From Capronia americana (taxonomy: Eukaryota; Ascomycota; Eurotiomycetes; Chaetothyriales; Herpotrichiellaceae): a DNA stretch of 64,000 nucleotides. Below, piece after piece: positions 45,850-56,627 of the stretch; the stretch's first letter is position 1, and each line of letters starts with the position of its first letter. The DNA lies in contig JADWQD010000005.1 in assembly GCA_016110215.1 (NCBI GenBank), positions 2,089,037 to 2,153,036 on the forward strand. The letters are read 5' to 3'. The translations under genes were made by a program, and so were the position numbers. A model generated the notes under the pieces. The model was not told the DNA's origin. It saw only the letters and a program-made list of their open reading frames with translations, and did not search any database.

Positions 45850-46381
45850 ATGGCACCCTCACCCGATATGAACCTGCGATGGCAAGACCAAAACGTGGTG
45901 AAGGTAGATGGGCAATGGACAGTTGATGGGTAAGCACGATGGTACATCCGAGAACGCGTCTCTGATTGGGATTCATAGTCGCCCAGTCGTCACGATCGAG
46001 CCTGCATATCAGCAGCAACCCTCGAACATTCCTGGCATGACATATATTGGCCTGAAGGTCACTGCCCCAGTCGGTGCTGCCACTCCTCCCCACAGGCATG
46101 GCGGAGCAGCAGTGGTGGCCAACATGGTCAAAGGCCGCATGCTGAACCAGATGGTGTGTGATGGACAGAACCATGGACCCAAAATATATTCCGAGGGCGA
46201 GAGCTGGTATGAGCCTCCAGGATGTCACCATGTCAGGAGCGAAAATGCGGGGGATGAAGAAGCGGTGTTCATTGCCAATCTGATCATTGAGACCAAGAAG
46301 ATCGAGGAATTGGGCATCCTCCATGCCCTGGTGCAGATTGATGCGGACGACGAGGAGAAAAAGGGCAAGGAGTCCTTGTGA
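45850..46381 (+). CDS. Small single-domain cupin protein
   Basis: Two exons, 45850-45929 and 45979-46381, around a 49-nt intron (GTAAGC, CTGAT branch); 160 aa. The start is chosen from the TATA box and the usual length. The cupin core is PPHRHGGAAVVANMVKGR (two His ligands) and EPPGCHHVRSEN further on. Similar small cupins act as isomerases, cyclases or sulfur/aromatic dioxygenases in tailoring or catabolic pathways; the reaction here is unknown. An acidic, Lys-rich tail (DADDEEKKGKESL) follows the fold. Confidence 0.82.
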
Positions 46382-46689
46382 TCGGGTGATGGACTGCTAG
46401 GGCGTCGTGTGGCCCACTGTCAGAAGTGTATTTGTTGAACATGTGCCAAACAGGAGACCCGCCGCCTGTCAGAGTACAGCATTCCACAGATCATAGCGAG
46501 CTGAAGTGAACATTCTGGGCATTTCGGCAATCAGCAGTCTAGATTTTCGGGGTCAAGAATGATTGTCTTATGAACCTTTTACCGTGTTGGGTTGGTCGAG
46601 AGGCATAAACGAGGGTAAATTTAACCTGCCGCTCTGATCACCCCATCATCGCACATGATCATTTCCGTTTTTCCACATGCTCTGCACTC
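46382..46689. other. Convergent 3' region, 308 bp
   Basis: Between cupin and PEBP-protein stop codons. Nothing further seen. Confidence 0.4.
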
Positions 46690-47646
46690 TCAGACCATAT
46701 TCAACAGCAGGACCGTGCATGCTATCATGAGTACACCTAGTCCGACTCTTGTCTTGACGGCGGCGCCCGTGGGTGAAGCTGACGCTGCCGATCCCGTCGC
46801 AGAGGCACTTCCAGATTCACTGCCGGTGCTTGAGGTCTCAGAGCTTGCCCCGGTCGCCGACGCCGTATCAGTGGCAGGTGTTGAGGACGGTGTGATGCTA
46901 GGACCAGGGCCAGCAGTGATCATATCCCCGTTCCCACCTGGGTATGTCCCTCCAGCAGCAGCAACAAAGTCTGGAGGCACTCCGGTCTCGTTGCTGGCGA
47001 AGAAGTACATCGCGGCAGCTGGTGTCTGGCCTAACTTCGATTCATCCAAGAACTCCGTCAGGTTGAAGCTCGTCCGGTTTGTGGCGTTGTAACCCTCGAA
47101 AGCTGGCGGGAATGTGAAATTCTCGTGTTGGAAGAAGGCATATAGGATGTATCGATGGGCGGAGGAGTTCGTTGGGGGAGCAGGTCCACGGTATGGTGCT
47201 CGTGGCTCCGTCGTATTAACGAGCTGACTGGTGCCATCAGCAGCCTGCGGAGCCGTTGTCATATTGGTCTGCAGCCAGTGGAGAATGAATCGAGAGGTGG
47301 GAGCTTGAGGGTATCTGGCGTCCGGATCGACCATGAGGAGGGTATAGGAGCCATTATAGCTCGCGATGGACTCGAATCTTGAGGGATCAACGGCCACGGT
47401 AGGTTCTTGCGAGGGAACTGTGCAGGGTCAGTGGTAACTTCTCATCCAGTGACGGGAAAAAGACTGACCGGTCACGCCGAAGAGTTGAGCTTCTGCGACG
47501 ACAAGTGGACTGCCATTGTTCGAGAATGTTACTGTGAGTGCTGTATCGTTTGGAGCCTCCGGGAAGCCAAAGTCTGGTGGAGGAATGCTGAAGGCAGGGC
47601 TCACAGAGAGAAGGAGCAGGGTCAGTGCTGGGAAGAAAATCATCAT
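46690..47646 (-). CDS. GPI-anchored PEBP-family (phosphatidylethanolamine-binding) protein
   Basis: Two exons: complement of 47469-47646 and 46690-47417 with a 51-nt intron (GTCAGT); 301 aa. Signal peptide MIFFPALTLLLLSVSPAFS, then a PEBP domain with the DPDARYP ligand-site motif (LLMVDPDA), SRFILHWLQTNM and YRGPAPPTNSSAHRYILYAFF. After the domain comes a Ser/Thr/Ala-rich stalk (SATGASSETSSTGSESGSAS) and a hydrophobic end (LGVLMIACTVLLLNMV) as for a GPI anchor. Several Asn-x-Ser/Thr sites. A cell-surface lipid- or protease-binding role is plausible but unproven. Confidence 0.88.
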
Positions 47647-48270
47647 GACAGGATGTCAATGCCCCTGTTGTTAGCAGAGCAGCACTCGGAGAGAGGTCCT
47701 GCGAGCAAATCCAGCAGATGTCGCCATTATGTGTACTCGTTCAGGCATTGGCGTACTCGTTCAGGCATTGGCGACCCATGGTGTTCCCCAGGTCAAGTCA
47801 GATCGACGACGTCACCTCCAAGACGGCGATTGGCCGTTCCATTGCTATTCTGAAGTTGATTTGTCTCATTCCTGTCACAGAGCGCTCTTGGCCGCGTGGA
47901 CGCCGAGACATGTTGCTGCGCCATCGATGTGTTGGTGGATGGACGGCAGCTTTGAATTCGTCCAGAGAGAGAACGTGTCTGGAGCTCGCAGTCTCGATCG
48001 CCCTTTCCTCGCTCGAGTTGCCATAACATGCAGATGGGGTCCGAAGAATGCCCGGATCGTGACGGTCATCTTCTCGCAAATCAAAGAGGCGGTGTTCTGC
48101 TAGGAGAACAGCAACCTATAAAACGTGCAGTTGATGGCGCCCGGCGCGGAGAAGGGCAACCTTTGCAGGGCTTGACAGAACTTGACCACAGGATGAAACG
48201 AGCTGCGCCATTTTCACGGCCATGGCTTTTCGAAACTTGCCTTTGCTTGCCTTGGATCGAAGAACGGCAT
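47647..48270. other. Intergenic region, 624 bp
   Basis: Promoter of the PEBP gene, including the 20-bp duplication. Otherwise nothing recognised. Confidence 0.4.
47733..47772. repeat. Perfect 20-bp tandem duplication
   Basis: The unit gtactcgttcaggcattggc occurs twice head to tail, about 90-130 bp upstream of the PEBP start codon. Confidence 0.9.
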
Positions 48271-49100
48271 AAAATCAGCTTCGTCTGGCTTCCTCAATGC
48301 CAGGCAATAGCGGTCACTGTCGCCTCTCTGGTGACAAGTGCCTGAAGCTTTGCCGTGGACTACACGGGACTTTGGCGAAATCAAGCAGGCATCAAGACAC
48401 TTTATCTTCCTCTCAGAAGACCTCAAGGGATTCTTCACTGTTCTCGGCACATTGAGACGTATCTGCAAGAGCAGGACGTCAGCTCTGATCTTCTGTATCC
48501 GGCCGCTTTTGCAGATCGGAATGAAGTTCTGGAGGATTGTCTAACAGCTTTGAATGCGCTACGGAGAATCGTCCACAAGTTCACTGAACGCAAGCAGACC
48601 TCGAAGCTAGAGCCACCGGATTCCGCGACGTCTGGAAGTTGAGGCACCAGGCATCAGGCATCAGAAGACCCGGAACTTTATGCGGAGGCAGAACATCCCG
48701 AGTTTGACATGTGTACATGGAACAACATCAGGCTCGTCTTCAGGAGCAGCTGGCTATGCTACGAGCTCACCTTTCCGACCACAAGACGCTACTCAACATG
48801 CCATATGCGTCGCAAAATAGTAAGCTCACAAGTGCACCCCTTCCATTGCGAGACTTGCAACATCTGGCAATAGGCCCTCGTTCACAGGATGGAACATGGC
48901 ATTGACAGCCGCGCCCTAGTGACAGCAGCCGCCAGTATCAGCACCCGTACCGAGATAATCAGTGCAGACACCAATTGCACTACAGCCGCCACAAATCGAA
49001 TCGAACAAGAAGTACTGGAGATTAAAAGGAAGCTCGAGCATCTAACAAATGCCTCCAAAAAGGCAGAAGGCCGTCATACGCAGCGTGGAGTGGTGTTGAA
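48271..49100 (+). pseudogene. Relic of a fungal STAND-N-terminal-like gene
   Basis: Plus-strand frames read in turn give pieces of one family: AVTVASLV, then DKCLKLCRGLH, FGEIKQASRHFIFLSEDLKG through FFTVLGTL, ETYLQEQD with SSDLLYP and LEDCLTALNALRRIVHKF, and later RLQEQLAMLRAHLSDHKTLL and IEQEVLEIKRKLEHL. The order is that of the helical N-terminal domain of fungal NLR-like and related proteins. Adjacent pieces lie in different frames with no room for introns (for example between GTL and ETYL at about 48450 one base is missing), so at least two or three frameshifts are present. Exact ends are uncertain. A sequencing-error explanation would need several errors in 200 bp. Confidence 0.55.
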
Positions 49101-49336
49101 TAACTACCTTTCAGCCGTCCGATGTTTAGCACCTTCTGCCGACTCAATCGCAATCCCAACATCTTACGCGAACCCGGCGAGGTCAAGTGTAATTTTCACC
49201 CTTTCACCGTCTGTCCTATCTGTGACTTATCCAATGAGCTCTGCGGCGGTCGACCCTTCTATTGCGCCTTGGAAAGCATTTCAAGTTCTTCTACCTAGTA
49301 GACCGCGGTAGCTACAACATATCGTGAACAACCATG

Positions 49337-49364
49337 TTTTACCTTACATTTTTTACCTTACATT
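49337..49364. repeat. 14-bp tandem duplication
   Basis: Two adjacent copies of ttttaccttacatt. Confidence 0.85.
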
Positions 49365-50040
49365 TTGTGGAAGTCGTTGAGGGATGGAACTTTGTTGAAG
49401 GACAACGGTGTCAGTCATCTTTCGACTCTACACCATTGCTTGCGGGCAAGATCACCCTACGAGCTCTGGTTTTGGGGAGACGAGTTGCTCGATCCACCTT
49501 TCACCTCCGCTTCTGGCGGTCGACCAGTCTCGACTTCTCGTCCAAATTGACAGAACAACATTCTGTTGGCTGGCATGGCAGACGCGAATATGCGTGGACA
49601 GCCGTGTCTTCTTTACGCTTACTCATCTTGTTCCGGAAAGATTCAGGACAGAGGCGAAGTTCTCTCCTGTCAAGCTTGAACGAAGGGTGACATCCGAGGC
49701 TTAGCTGGGCCCTGAAGGAAACTCCTCGATGCAGGTCTGCTGCGTCAGTCTGCTTGCAGCCGGGATATCAGATGTACATACCGGTCGCAAGACGGACCCC
49801 AGACCGTTTACCCCGACATCCCCGCTTTTTGTTGATAACAGACGTTATGTTCAATTGGTCCATTCTAACTTCAACAGGGAAATGCAGATCATTTCGAATG
49901 GAAAAGCCAGGGTTATACATTTCCGGTTAACGGCAGTTGACCGCATTGATGTACAAGACAGGTTTGGGAGTTTACGACGACCTCGTTTGTACTCCGCTCG
50001 TGAGGGGTTGCAACGTCATGATTTAGCTGCGTGTCCGACA

Positions 50041-50047
50041 TATATAA
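50041..50047 (+). promoter_or_regulatory. TATA box of the MRJP-like gene
   Basis: TATATAA, 83 bp upstream of the first ATG. Confidence 0.5.
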
Positions 50048-50123
50048 TGATCAGGGTAGAGGAGAGAGATGCAACAGCTTTCTTAGCTGTCGCCGGAGCT
50101 TTCACCACTTACCGAAACCAGAC

Positions 50124-51346
50124 ATGATGAGGTCCTATACTCTGCTCTTGGGCGTGCTGCTTGCGCTGCTCCATTCAGTCACTGTTGCTCAGGATCCGCG
50201 TGTCAAAGTTGCCCTCACACTCCAGCATCCTGTGAACGGTGTCAGTACAACGCCGGATGGACGCCTGTTCGTCTTATACGCTCGAGTCGACGGGTCTACC
50301 GGTCCCACAGTCGCTGAGTGGCACAACGGCAGCGATCCTACACCATACCCGAATGCAGAATGGAATTCATATACTGCAGGAAGCGACCCAACGACTCACC
50401 TGGTTCGGATTAATTCTCTACGGATTGGGCCTGACGGAACCTTGTGGCTCGTTGATACTGGGTCTCCGAGCTTTGGCCAGCCGGTCATCCTACCCGAGGG
50501 ACCAAAACTGGTGCAAGTGAACTTGACCACGAACAGTGTAAAGAGAGTTTACAATCTCGGAAGTGAGTATCTTCGGCGAATCTGCTCTGAAGCGTGCAAT
50601 TCGTCTCGCTAACTTTTGCAGACGTCACCCTTGCCGAAAGTCTGATCGATGATGTCCGCTTTAATCCTGCGGTTGGGCTCGCGTACATTACCGACGCCGG
50701 AGCACCAGCACTCATTGTGCTTGACCTTGACTCCGGCGAAGCGAGACGTGTCCTCGAGGACGATCCCAGCACCAAAGGATTCATGCCACCATCAGGCGAA
50801 GGAAAGCTCATGCGCAACTCCCAGGGCGGATTCGAGTACATCTATGCCGACCAACACGAAGTCTCGCCGGACGGGCAGTATTACTATTACCAACCCTGCG
50901 AAGGCGGCATGTCTCGGATCAAGACGCAGTACCTGAACGAAGCATTCTACAACTCCTCATTCGCCAGCATCCTTTCGCAGTACCCTGAGCCATATGCTTT
51001 GACGCCTTCCACGGGCGGAACTGCCATTGATGCTGATGGTAACATATACAGCAGCGACACTGATCGACAGGCAATCATCAAGATCGCACCGAATGGAACC
51101 TGGACTACATGTATGTCTCATGCCCCATACACCGAGTGACTTTACTTACTTTTGCCAGTTGTGCAAGATGCCCGACTACTTTGGGTGGACGCCATGTGGA
51201 TTGATACCTACGGCAAGCTGTGGATGCCGGCTGCTCAACTGAATCGAGGCACTCCTTTCAACAACGGGACGAGCTTTGTGCAGAAGCCTCTGTATGTCTA
51301 TACAATCGATATCGGAGTGGGGCCGTCACCAATAGATCATGCATAA
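50124..51346 (+). CDS. Secreted yellow/major-royal-jelly-like beta-propeller protein
   Basis: Three exons, 50124-50562, 50622-51110 and 51159-51346; introns 59 nt (CTAAC branch) and 48 nt; 371 aa. Signal peptide YTLLLGVLLALLHSVTVAQ, then a propeller with GVSTTPDGRLFV, LRIGPDGTLWLVDTG, DDVRFNPAVGLAYITDAG, a GGTAIDADGNIYSSD block and a terminal DARLLWVDAMWIDTYGKLWMP. The last motif is characteristic of fungal MRJP/yellow-family proteins. SMP-30/gluconolactonase-like is the nearest alternative. Function in fungi is unknown; a secreted ligand-binding or lactonase role is possible. Confidence 0.85.
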
Positions 51347-51886
51347 GCCGCCAATTGGTGGTGAAACCGGCCGGTGTTCGTTTGGTCATGGAATTTGTCG
51401 CCACACCGGGAGCCGAATGCGCGAAGGAGGTTGGCTCCCGAGAACTCAATTTACACATCTCTTTTGCAACTTGTTTTATGCTGCCGGACTATCGATAACC
51501 CGGGAGATTGGCGGCGTCGGGGCTAGAGGCAGGAGAGGTCAGTCAAATCCTTGGGAGGTCGAGTCAGCCAAATGAGTCACCAGGGTTTCGTGCAATAAAG
51601 CAAACAAGCTCTGACTGCTGTCTGGTCCCGCTCCCTTTCTACGACCCGACCATGTATTACCCTTTGCAGCCAAGGAGCGACCTAATGAAGCTCTCCACTT
51701 GAGTATCCGCTTGAGATGCGTTTAATGTCAGACAGAAACAGCCAGCGAATGGGGTTCGGTCTTGGTGCTGTGGCCGAGACGCGCTCGGCCGATCGATGCG
51801 CGATTTAATCTGATAAGATTTGATCATTGCAAGGCTGTCCTCCTGATCTTGCTACCAACTCAACAGTCTCCTGTTCTGGTTGCCAA
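51347..51886. other. Intergenic region, 540 bp
   Basis: Contains AATAAA at 51594-51599, about 250 bp past the MRJP-like stop. Otherwise nothing recognised. Confidence 0.4.
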
Positions 51887-53354
51887 ATGATTAAGCGCTG
51901 TTTCTCGTCGCTTACTTCGTCCCTCCGGCCCTCCGCCATGCGATCAAATGAGCACCTCGGACGTCAAAGTCCAGCAGATCCCCTCAAAGTCCTTGTCATT
52001 GGTGGCTCATACGGGGGATTGTCGACTGCCCTGAACCTGCTGGATCTTTGTAATGGCAGAAGTGCGCGCAGCCAGATGGGGCCTCCTAGCACAGATCAGC
52101 CGGTCAAGATTCCGGTTGAGATCACGATGGTGGATGAAAGAGATGGCTATTGTAAGCGTCCTCGTCCAGCGAGGGACATTGGCGGCTGACTCGGGCGATC
52201 AGTTCATCTGATTGCGGCTCCATTGGCCCTGGCGTCTAAGACATTCGTTGGCAAAGCCTGGACCAAGTTCCCTGACATTCCAGCTCTTAAGAGTGTCCGA
52301 TTCGTGCAAGGAAGTGCAAAGACGGTCGACTGCAAGAAAAAGCGTGCATTGATTGAGACTAGGGAGGGTGGAACTGAAATGGAGTACGACTTCTTTGTGG
52401 CAGCTACTGGGTTGCGTCGAGTCTGGCCCGTCGTGCCGCAGTCCACCGTGAGAGAGGCATATCTGGAAGAGGCATCAGCCCAGATAAACGCATTGGAAAG
52501 CGCAAGACATGGTATTGTCGTGGTGGGTGGAGGTAGGTGTTCCGGAGTGTTCAAGTTTCACTGCTGATCCGAATAGGTGCTGTTGGCATCGAAATGGCTG
52601 CCGAGATCCGGCTGGTCATGCCTGAGCAGAAAGTCACGCTCATCCACTCTCGGGACAAGCTCTGTTCTTCCGAGCCGCTTCCAGAGGAATTCAAAGACAA
52701 ATGTTTGGCCGCGCTCCACGAAGCTGGCGTGGAGACAATCTTGGGTCAGCGGGTGCTGGAGGACATGAACGAGGACGGAACGCACAGTCTGCGACTTGCA
52801 GATGGGCGGAATGTTCAGGCGAGCGAGGTGGTTTATGCCATATCGAAAAGCACGCCTTCAACCACGTACTTGCCGGAAAAGGTTCTTGACGAAGGATACG
52901 TGAAAATCAACCCGAGGTAATTCGCTTCCCTCCAAGACAGTCCACGCTAATCGTTCCAGACTGGGCTGGCTCTCCGATTGTTCGAATTCGCAGCACCACT
53001 TTGCACTAGGCGACATTGTCAAATGGTCGGGCATCAAACGGTGCGGAGCTGCAATGTATATGGGACACTACGTTGCGCACAACATTCATCAACTGATGGC
53101 GAAGCAGCTGTACGGTGATGAGCCAAAATTCCTGGAGCTTGCTGAGATCCCGCCGATGATTGCAATCGCGATTGGAAAGCAGGCTGTTGGCTATCATCCA
53201 GCGGAGGGGACAACTTGCGGTACTGAACTCATGGAAAGGATGTTTGGAGACGACCTGGCTACCAAAAGTATGTATATTGACGGTTGATGCTGGATCCTGG
53301 CTGACTATTGCAGTTTGCTGGGAGCATTTGGGACTAGGTAAAGACGTTCCGTGA
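51887..53354 (+). CDS. AIF/FSP1-like FAD-dependent NAD(P)H oxidoreductase
   Basis: Five exons, 51887-52151, 52203-52532, 52577-52916, 52960-53267 and 53314-53354; introns of 51, 44, 43 and 46 nt, the shortest in the window; 427 aa. FAD-binding Rossmann fold VLVIGGSYGGLSTALNLL, VFVAATG-type motif (FFVAATGLRRVWP), the NAD-binding fold GIVVVGGGAVGIEMAAEI, and the C-terminal FAD motif HFALGDIVKW. The N-terminus (MIKRCFSSLTSSLRPS) resembles a mitochondrial presequence. Homologues include AIF, AMID/FSP1 and yeast Aif1-type proteins linked to quinone reduction and cell death. Its start codon lies in a TTG-opened frame but the ATG at 51887 is the first. Confidence 0.9.
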
Positions 53355-54490
53355 CGTATCAACAGCGGGAGAGCAAATGGCGGGAGCTGTGCATGTTGAA
53401 CTGTGGTATAGCCGCCACGGGCTTACTCCCGAGAAGGACCGCAGACGCGTTGTCCTAAAAAACGTCCTGTTTCGGCCCGGTTCCAGTTGCGTGAAGCTTC
53501 GAGTAGACAAAGCTCCGCGAGGGAGGGATCGTAGACTTGGAGTGCGAATATGAATCGCTCGTCGATGTTGCCAGCACGTTTGGGATTAGAGGCTGCTAAA
53601 CGACATGGCCTGTCAGCATGGAATCAGACAAACGGCGATTCTGTATCCAAATATGCCACCACTACTGGAGCACATGTAAATCGACGACTGGAGCACGAAT
53701 CCGTCGGAGACGGGCTTCGTGGAGGTGCTGGTGTAACCTTGGTGACTCGCGTCCAACTGGAGGTGGGGACTGAGTTCGATTCCGCTTCAGTGGGCCGGCC
53801 GGGGTGGATGTTTGAAATGACGACGTTTCCACAGCTGCGATCTCGGCCTCTCATCCTGAGAGACCAAATTATTGGCTTTGCCAGAAGCAAACCACTCAAT
53901 CCAACAACGCAGTATTGCTTGCCGCGACCCACCTGTGTATCCCTCCTCTTGAAGCCGATCCTCGTTAAGCCGCTCGATGTCCTTGTCTCGCTCGTTTTCA
54001 TCTACGCCCGAAGATCAGGTTCGCAGTCAAAGAGGTGGCCATTTGTACCGCAAAGCAGCATGTCGTGGCATTCCCAGCGCTTGGACGCCTCTCTCGAACC
54101 CTCCATTTCCGTTACAGGATGCTGAACGAACATTCGTCATCCGATGCGGCAAGCTGAAATACATACATGGTCCACGCGTTTGCGGCCGACCAGGCCTAGG
54201 AGCGTGCCTGTGGTACAGCTTCGTGGCGCGTGACTTCGGCTTTGCACGTACCCTCAGTTGGTACAGTAACATGTTTGCTGGGACTGCCTGCTTACCACAA
54301 AGCACACGCAATGGCCGAGACAATTTGTAAAACTTCCAATTGACACTGCCTTGATTGATCTCTACTTCAGGTCAATTAGAAATTAACTCCCGCTACCCTG
54401 TCGATTCTCCATTTCAGCTCACAAACCATCATGGCTAACATCCTAGGATGTATCGGATAGCTCAGATATTCCTGAGTTGACCATGCCTTC
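53355..54490. other. Intergenic region, 1.1 kb
   Basis: Contains a 191-codon TTG/ATG frame without domain character. No RNA gene or repeat recognised. May include older decayed sequence. Confidence 0.35.
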
Positions 54491-56330
54491 CTAAACTCAA
54501 TCAACACCACAACCACTTCCCTTGATCAATTTAAGACGGAGGAACAACGTCGTGTCCTCGACGCCGTCGCTCAAATTTGCAACGTGGTTGTCTGTGGTGA
54601 TCAGTCGGCAGGCTCGAGCTCTGTCATGGAGGCCTTGGCCGAGATACCGTTCCCCAAAGACGACAATCTCTGCACCAGATTAGCCACGGATCTCGTTCTG
54701 CGTCGTGGCCCGATCGACCAGCCGACCCTCTCCATCATCCCAGACTATTAGTGGCCTCGGCGAAGGAAGCCCCATCCAAGCCTTCCGTGAGACTATCGTG
54801 GACTTTTCCGAACTCCCTCGTGTGCCGAGCAAGCGCGGGAAGCGAGGGGCCCGTCCGGCGGCACTGTGTCTGGTTCCGCGTCGTCCAAGGCTTTTGCCGG
54901 TCATATCTTGAGTACCGTGATCGAAAGTGCCTCCCGCCCACAGCTGACCCTGGTGGATGTCCCTGGCTAGATACAGACCAAGACGAAAGGGGTGACCCGT
55001 CAAAACAGCCAGATGGTCGCTGGCGTCACGGAATCCTTCATTCAACAGCCTCGCAACATCTGCCTAGCCATCGTCCTCGTCACGCATGATCACGCAAACC
55101 AACCCATCTCAACCAACGTTTGGGATATGGACCCCACGAACATTGGGCATCATCACTAAGCCGGACAGGTTGAGCCGAATTCGCGATATACAGCGATGTT
55201 CCTGTCACCGGTGCGCAATCAGGAAATCTCCTTCCAGCTCGGTTGACCTGTCATCACGATAGAAAGTGCGATGAGGCCATTTTTTACTTCGATGAGTGGA
55301 ATGCCTCCGAATGGACCTTCTTTCGCACCCCGAGCATGAAAGATTCTTCCACAAGAATGTGGCGGCATTGGTCCTCACCGTACGCGTCTCAGCGGCCTCC
55401 TGTCTGAGGACATTAAGCGAGAATTGCCTAAACGTAAGACGAGATCTCGACCAAGTCACGATGAAAACTGCATCCCAACTCAAACCTCTAGGGGACAGTA
55501 CCTGAGCCCAAAACTGTCGAAGCCACCTGGCGCAACTGAGTGTCGACCGCGGCGAGCTCTATAAGGCAACGATCGGCGGATGCTACCATGAAACTTCCAG
55601 ATCGCCGCTATTGATCAGACGTTGCGTGCCGTCGTCCGGCACCTCACCGTGACTTTGCAGAAGCCTTTCGACAGCACGGACCGAAGTATATGGTCACGTC
55701 GAAAGACCAAGCGAAGCACACTGTGGCGAACTCTACTGAATTCTCACCACCAACGTTCATGTGGGCGGGGTAAAGCTCTGGAGTGGATTGCCGGTGGCAT
55801 GGAGAGATCATGGGGAAACGAGCCATGTGGAAACTACAACCCCCTTTATCATTGGTGAGGTCTTCTGGGAATAGACGGAGAAACGGCAGGCCCTGGCCCA
55901 ACGCCATGTTATCCATGTGGTCCAAGTCTGCCGAAAGTGCTTTGAGATCCTCTCGTCCAAAAAATGCCCCCAAGGATGTCCAGGCACGACCGTGGGGCCT
56001 GCAGGTGACAGATGACCTCACGGCTCGTCGCGAACACGCGTAGGAGAGGTCCACAATCTCATGACCGACAATGCCACGCGGCAAGGAGCACCACGCAGCA
56101 AAAGTACCGGGGGGCCAACTTTCCATATCCAAGGCCACCGTTGCCCACTGGGAACTAACCAAGTAAAGCTCAGCAACAAGAAGGGGCCCCATAGTGTTAA
56201 TTGAGGGGGAAGCCATCCGCAAACACCAGTGTATTACCGACCGACGATCATCGGTGCTTATTATCCCTTTGATTACAAGGGTGATCTTCTCGACAGGAGC
56301 CAACAATGAAAGCTACACCGAAGATGTGGC
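54491..56330 (+). pseudogene. Decayed dynamin-like GTPase gene
   Basis: Pieces in all three plus frames follow dynamin order: CNVVVCGDQSAGSSSVMEAL (P-loop at about 54594-54630, where the essential Lys is now Ser), LCTRLATDLVLRR, LTLVDVPG followed by a TAG at 54968, RTLGIITKPDRLSRI near 55140-55190, GIGPHRTRLSGLL with IKRELPK (stalk, 55350-55440), GNYNPLYHW near 55840, and RHVIHVVQVCRKCFEIL near 55900. Many stops and frameshifts and a lost Walker A Lys make it non-functional. It is the soluble fungal dynamin-like (Mx-like) class, not a copy of MGM1. Bounds are approximate. Confidence 0.8.
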
Positions 56331-56627
56331 AGTTCGGGAGAAGATACACCGTGCGGCACGGGCTAATCTGTAATGTTACTTCGGCCAGAGCTCAGCGAAT
56401 GCGACGTTGCTGCCGGACAAATACCCAAAACGGGCGGGTGGCGTGGAGAAGTTGGGGTTGCGGAGGTTAAGGTCCGGGCCCGGTGGGCAAGTTTCGCTCG
56501 ATCCAGCTAAGATCGGATTTCCACCGAGAGCTTGTTGTCCAACGATAAATGCATCTAGAAGTCCCAGATGTCCAGCCTTTTTCCCCGTTCCCATCATCCA
56601 TCACACTCTCTCAGCAACACCGCCGAC
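56331..56627. promoter_or_regulatory. Promoter of the maltose-type permease
   Basis: About 300 bp ending in a CT/CA-rich leader just before the start codon. Confidence 0.4.

Larger units (their letters stand above)
49101..50123. other. Intergenic region, 1 kb
   Basis: May hold more decayed sequence of the preceding relic, but nothing could be aligned with confidence. Ends with the promoter of the MRJP-like gene. Confidence 0.35.

Noticed and set aside
53550..54125. Plus-strand ORF of 191 codons
   Set aside because: No domain, signal peptide or splice extension; could be chance in GC-balanced DNA.
55644..56306. Minus-strand ORF of 220 codons
   Set aside because: It is antisense to the dynamin stalk relic; conserved plus-strand motifs (GNYNPL, CRKCFEIL) explain the sequence and the ORF has no domain of its own.
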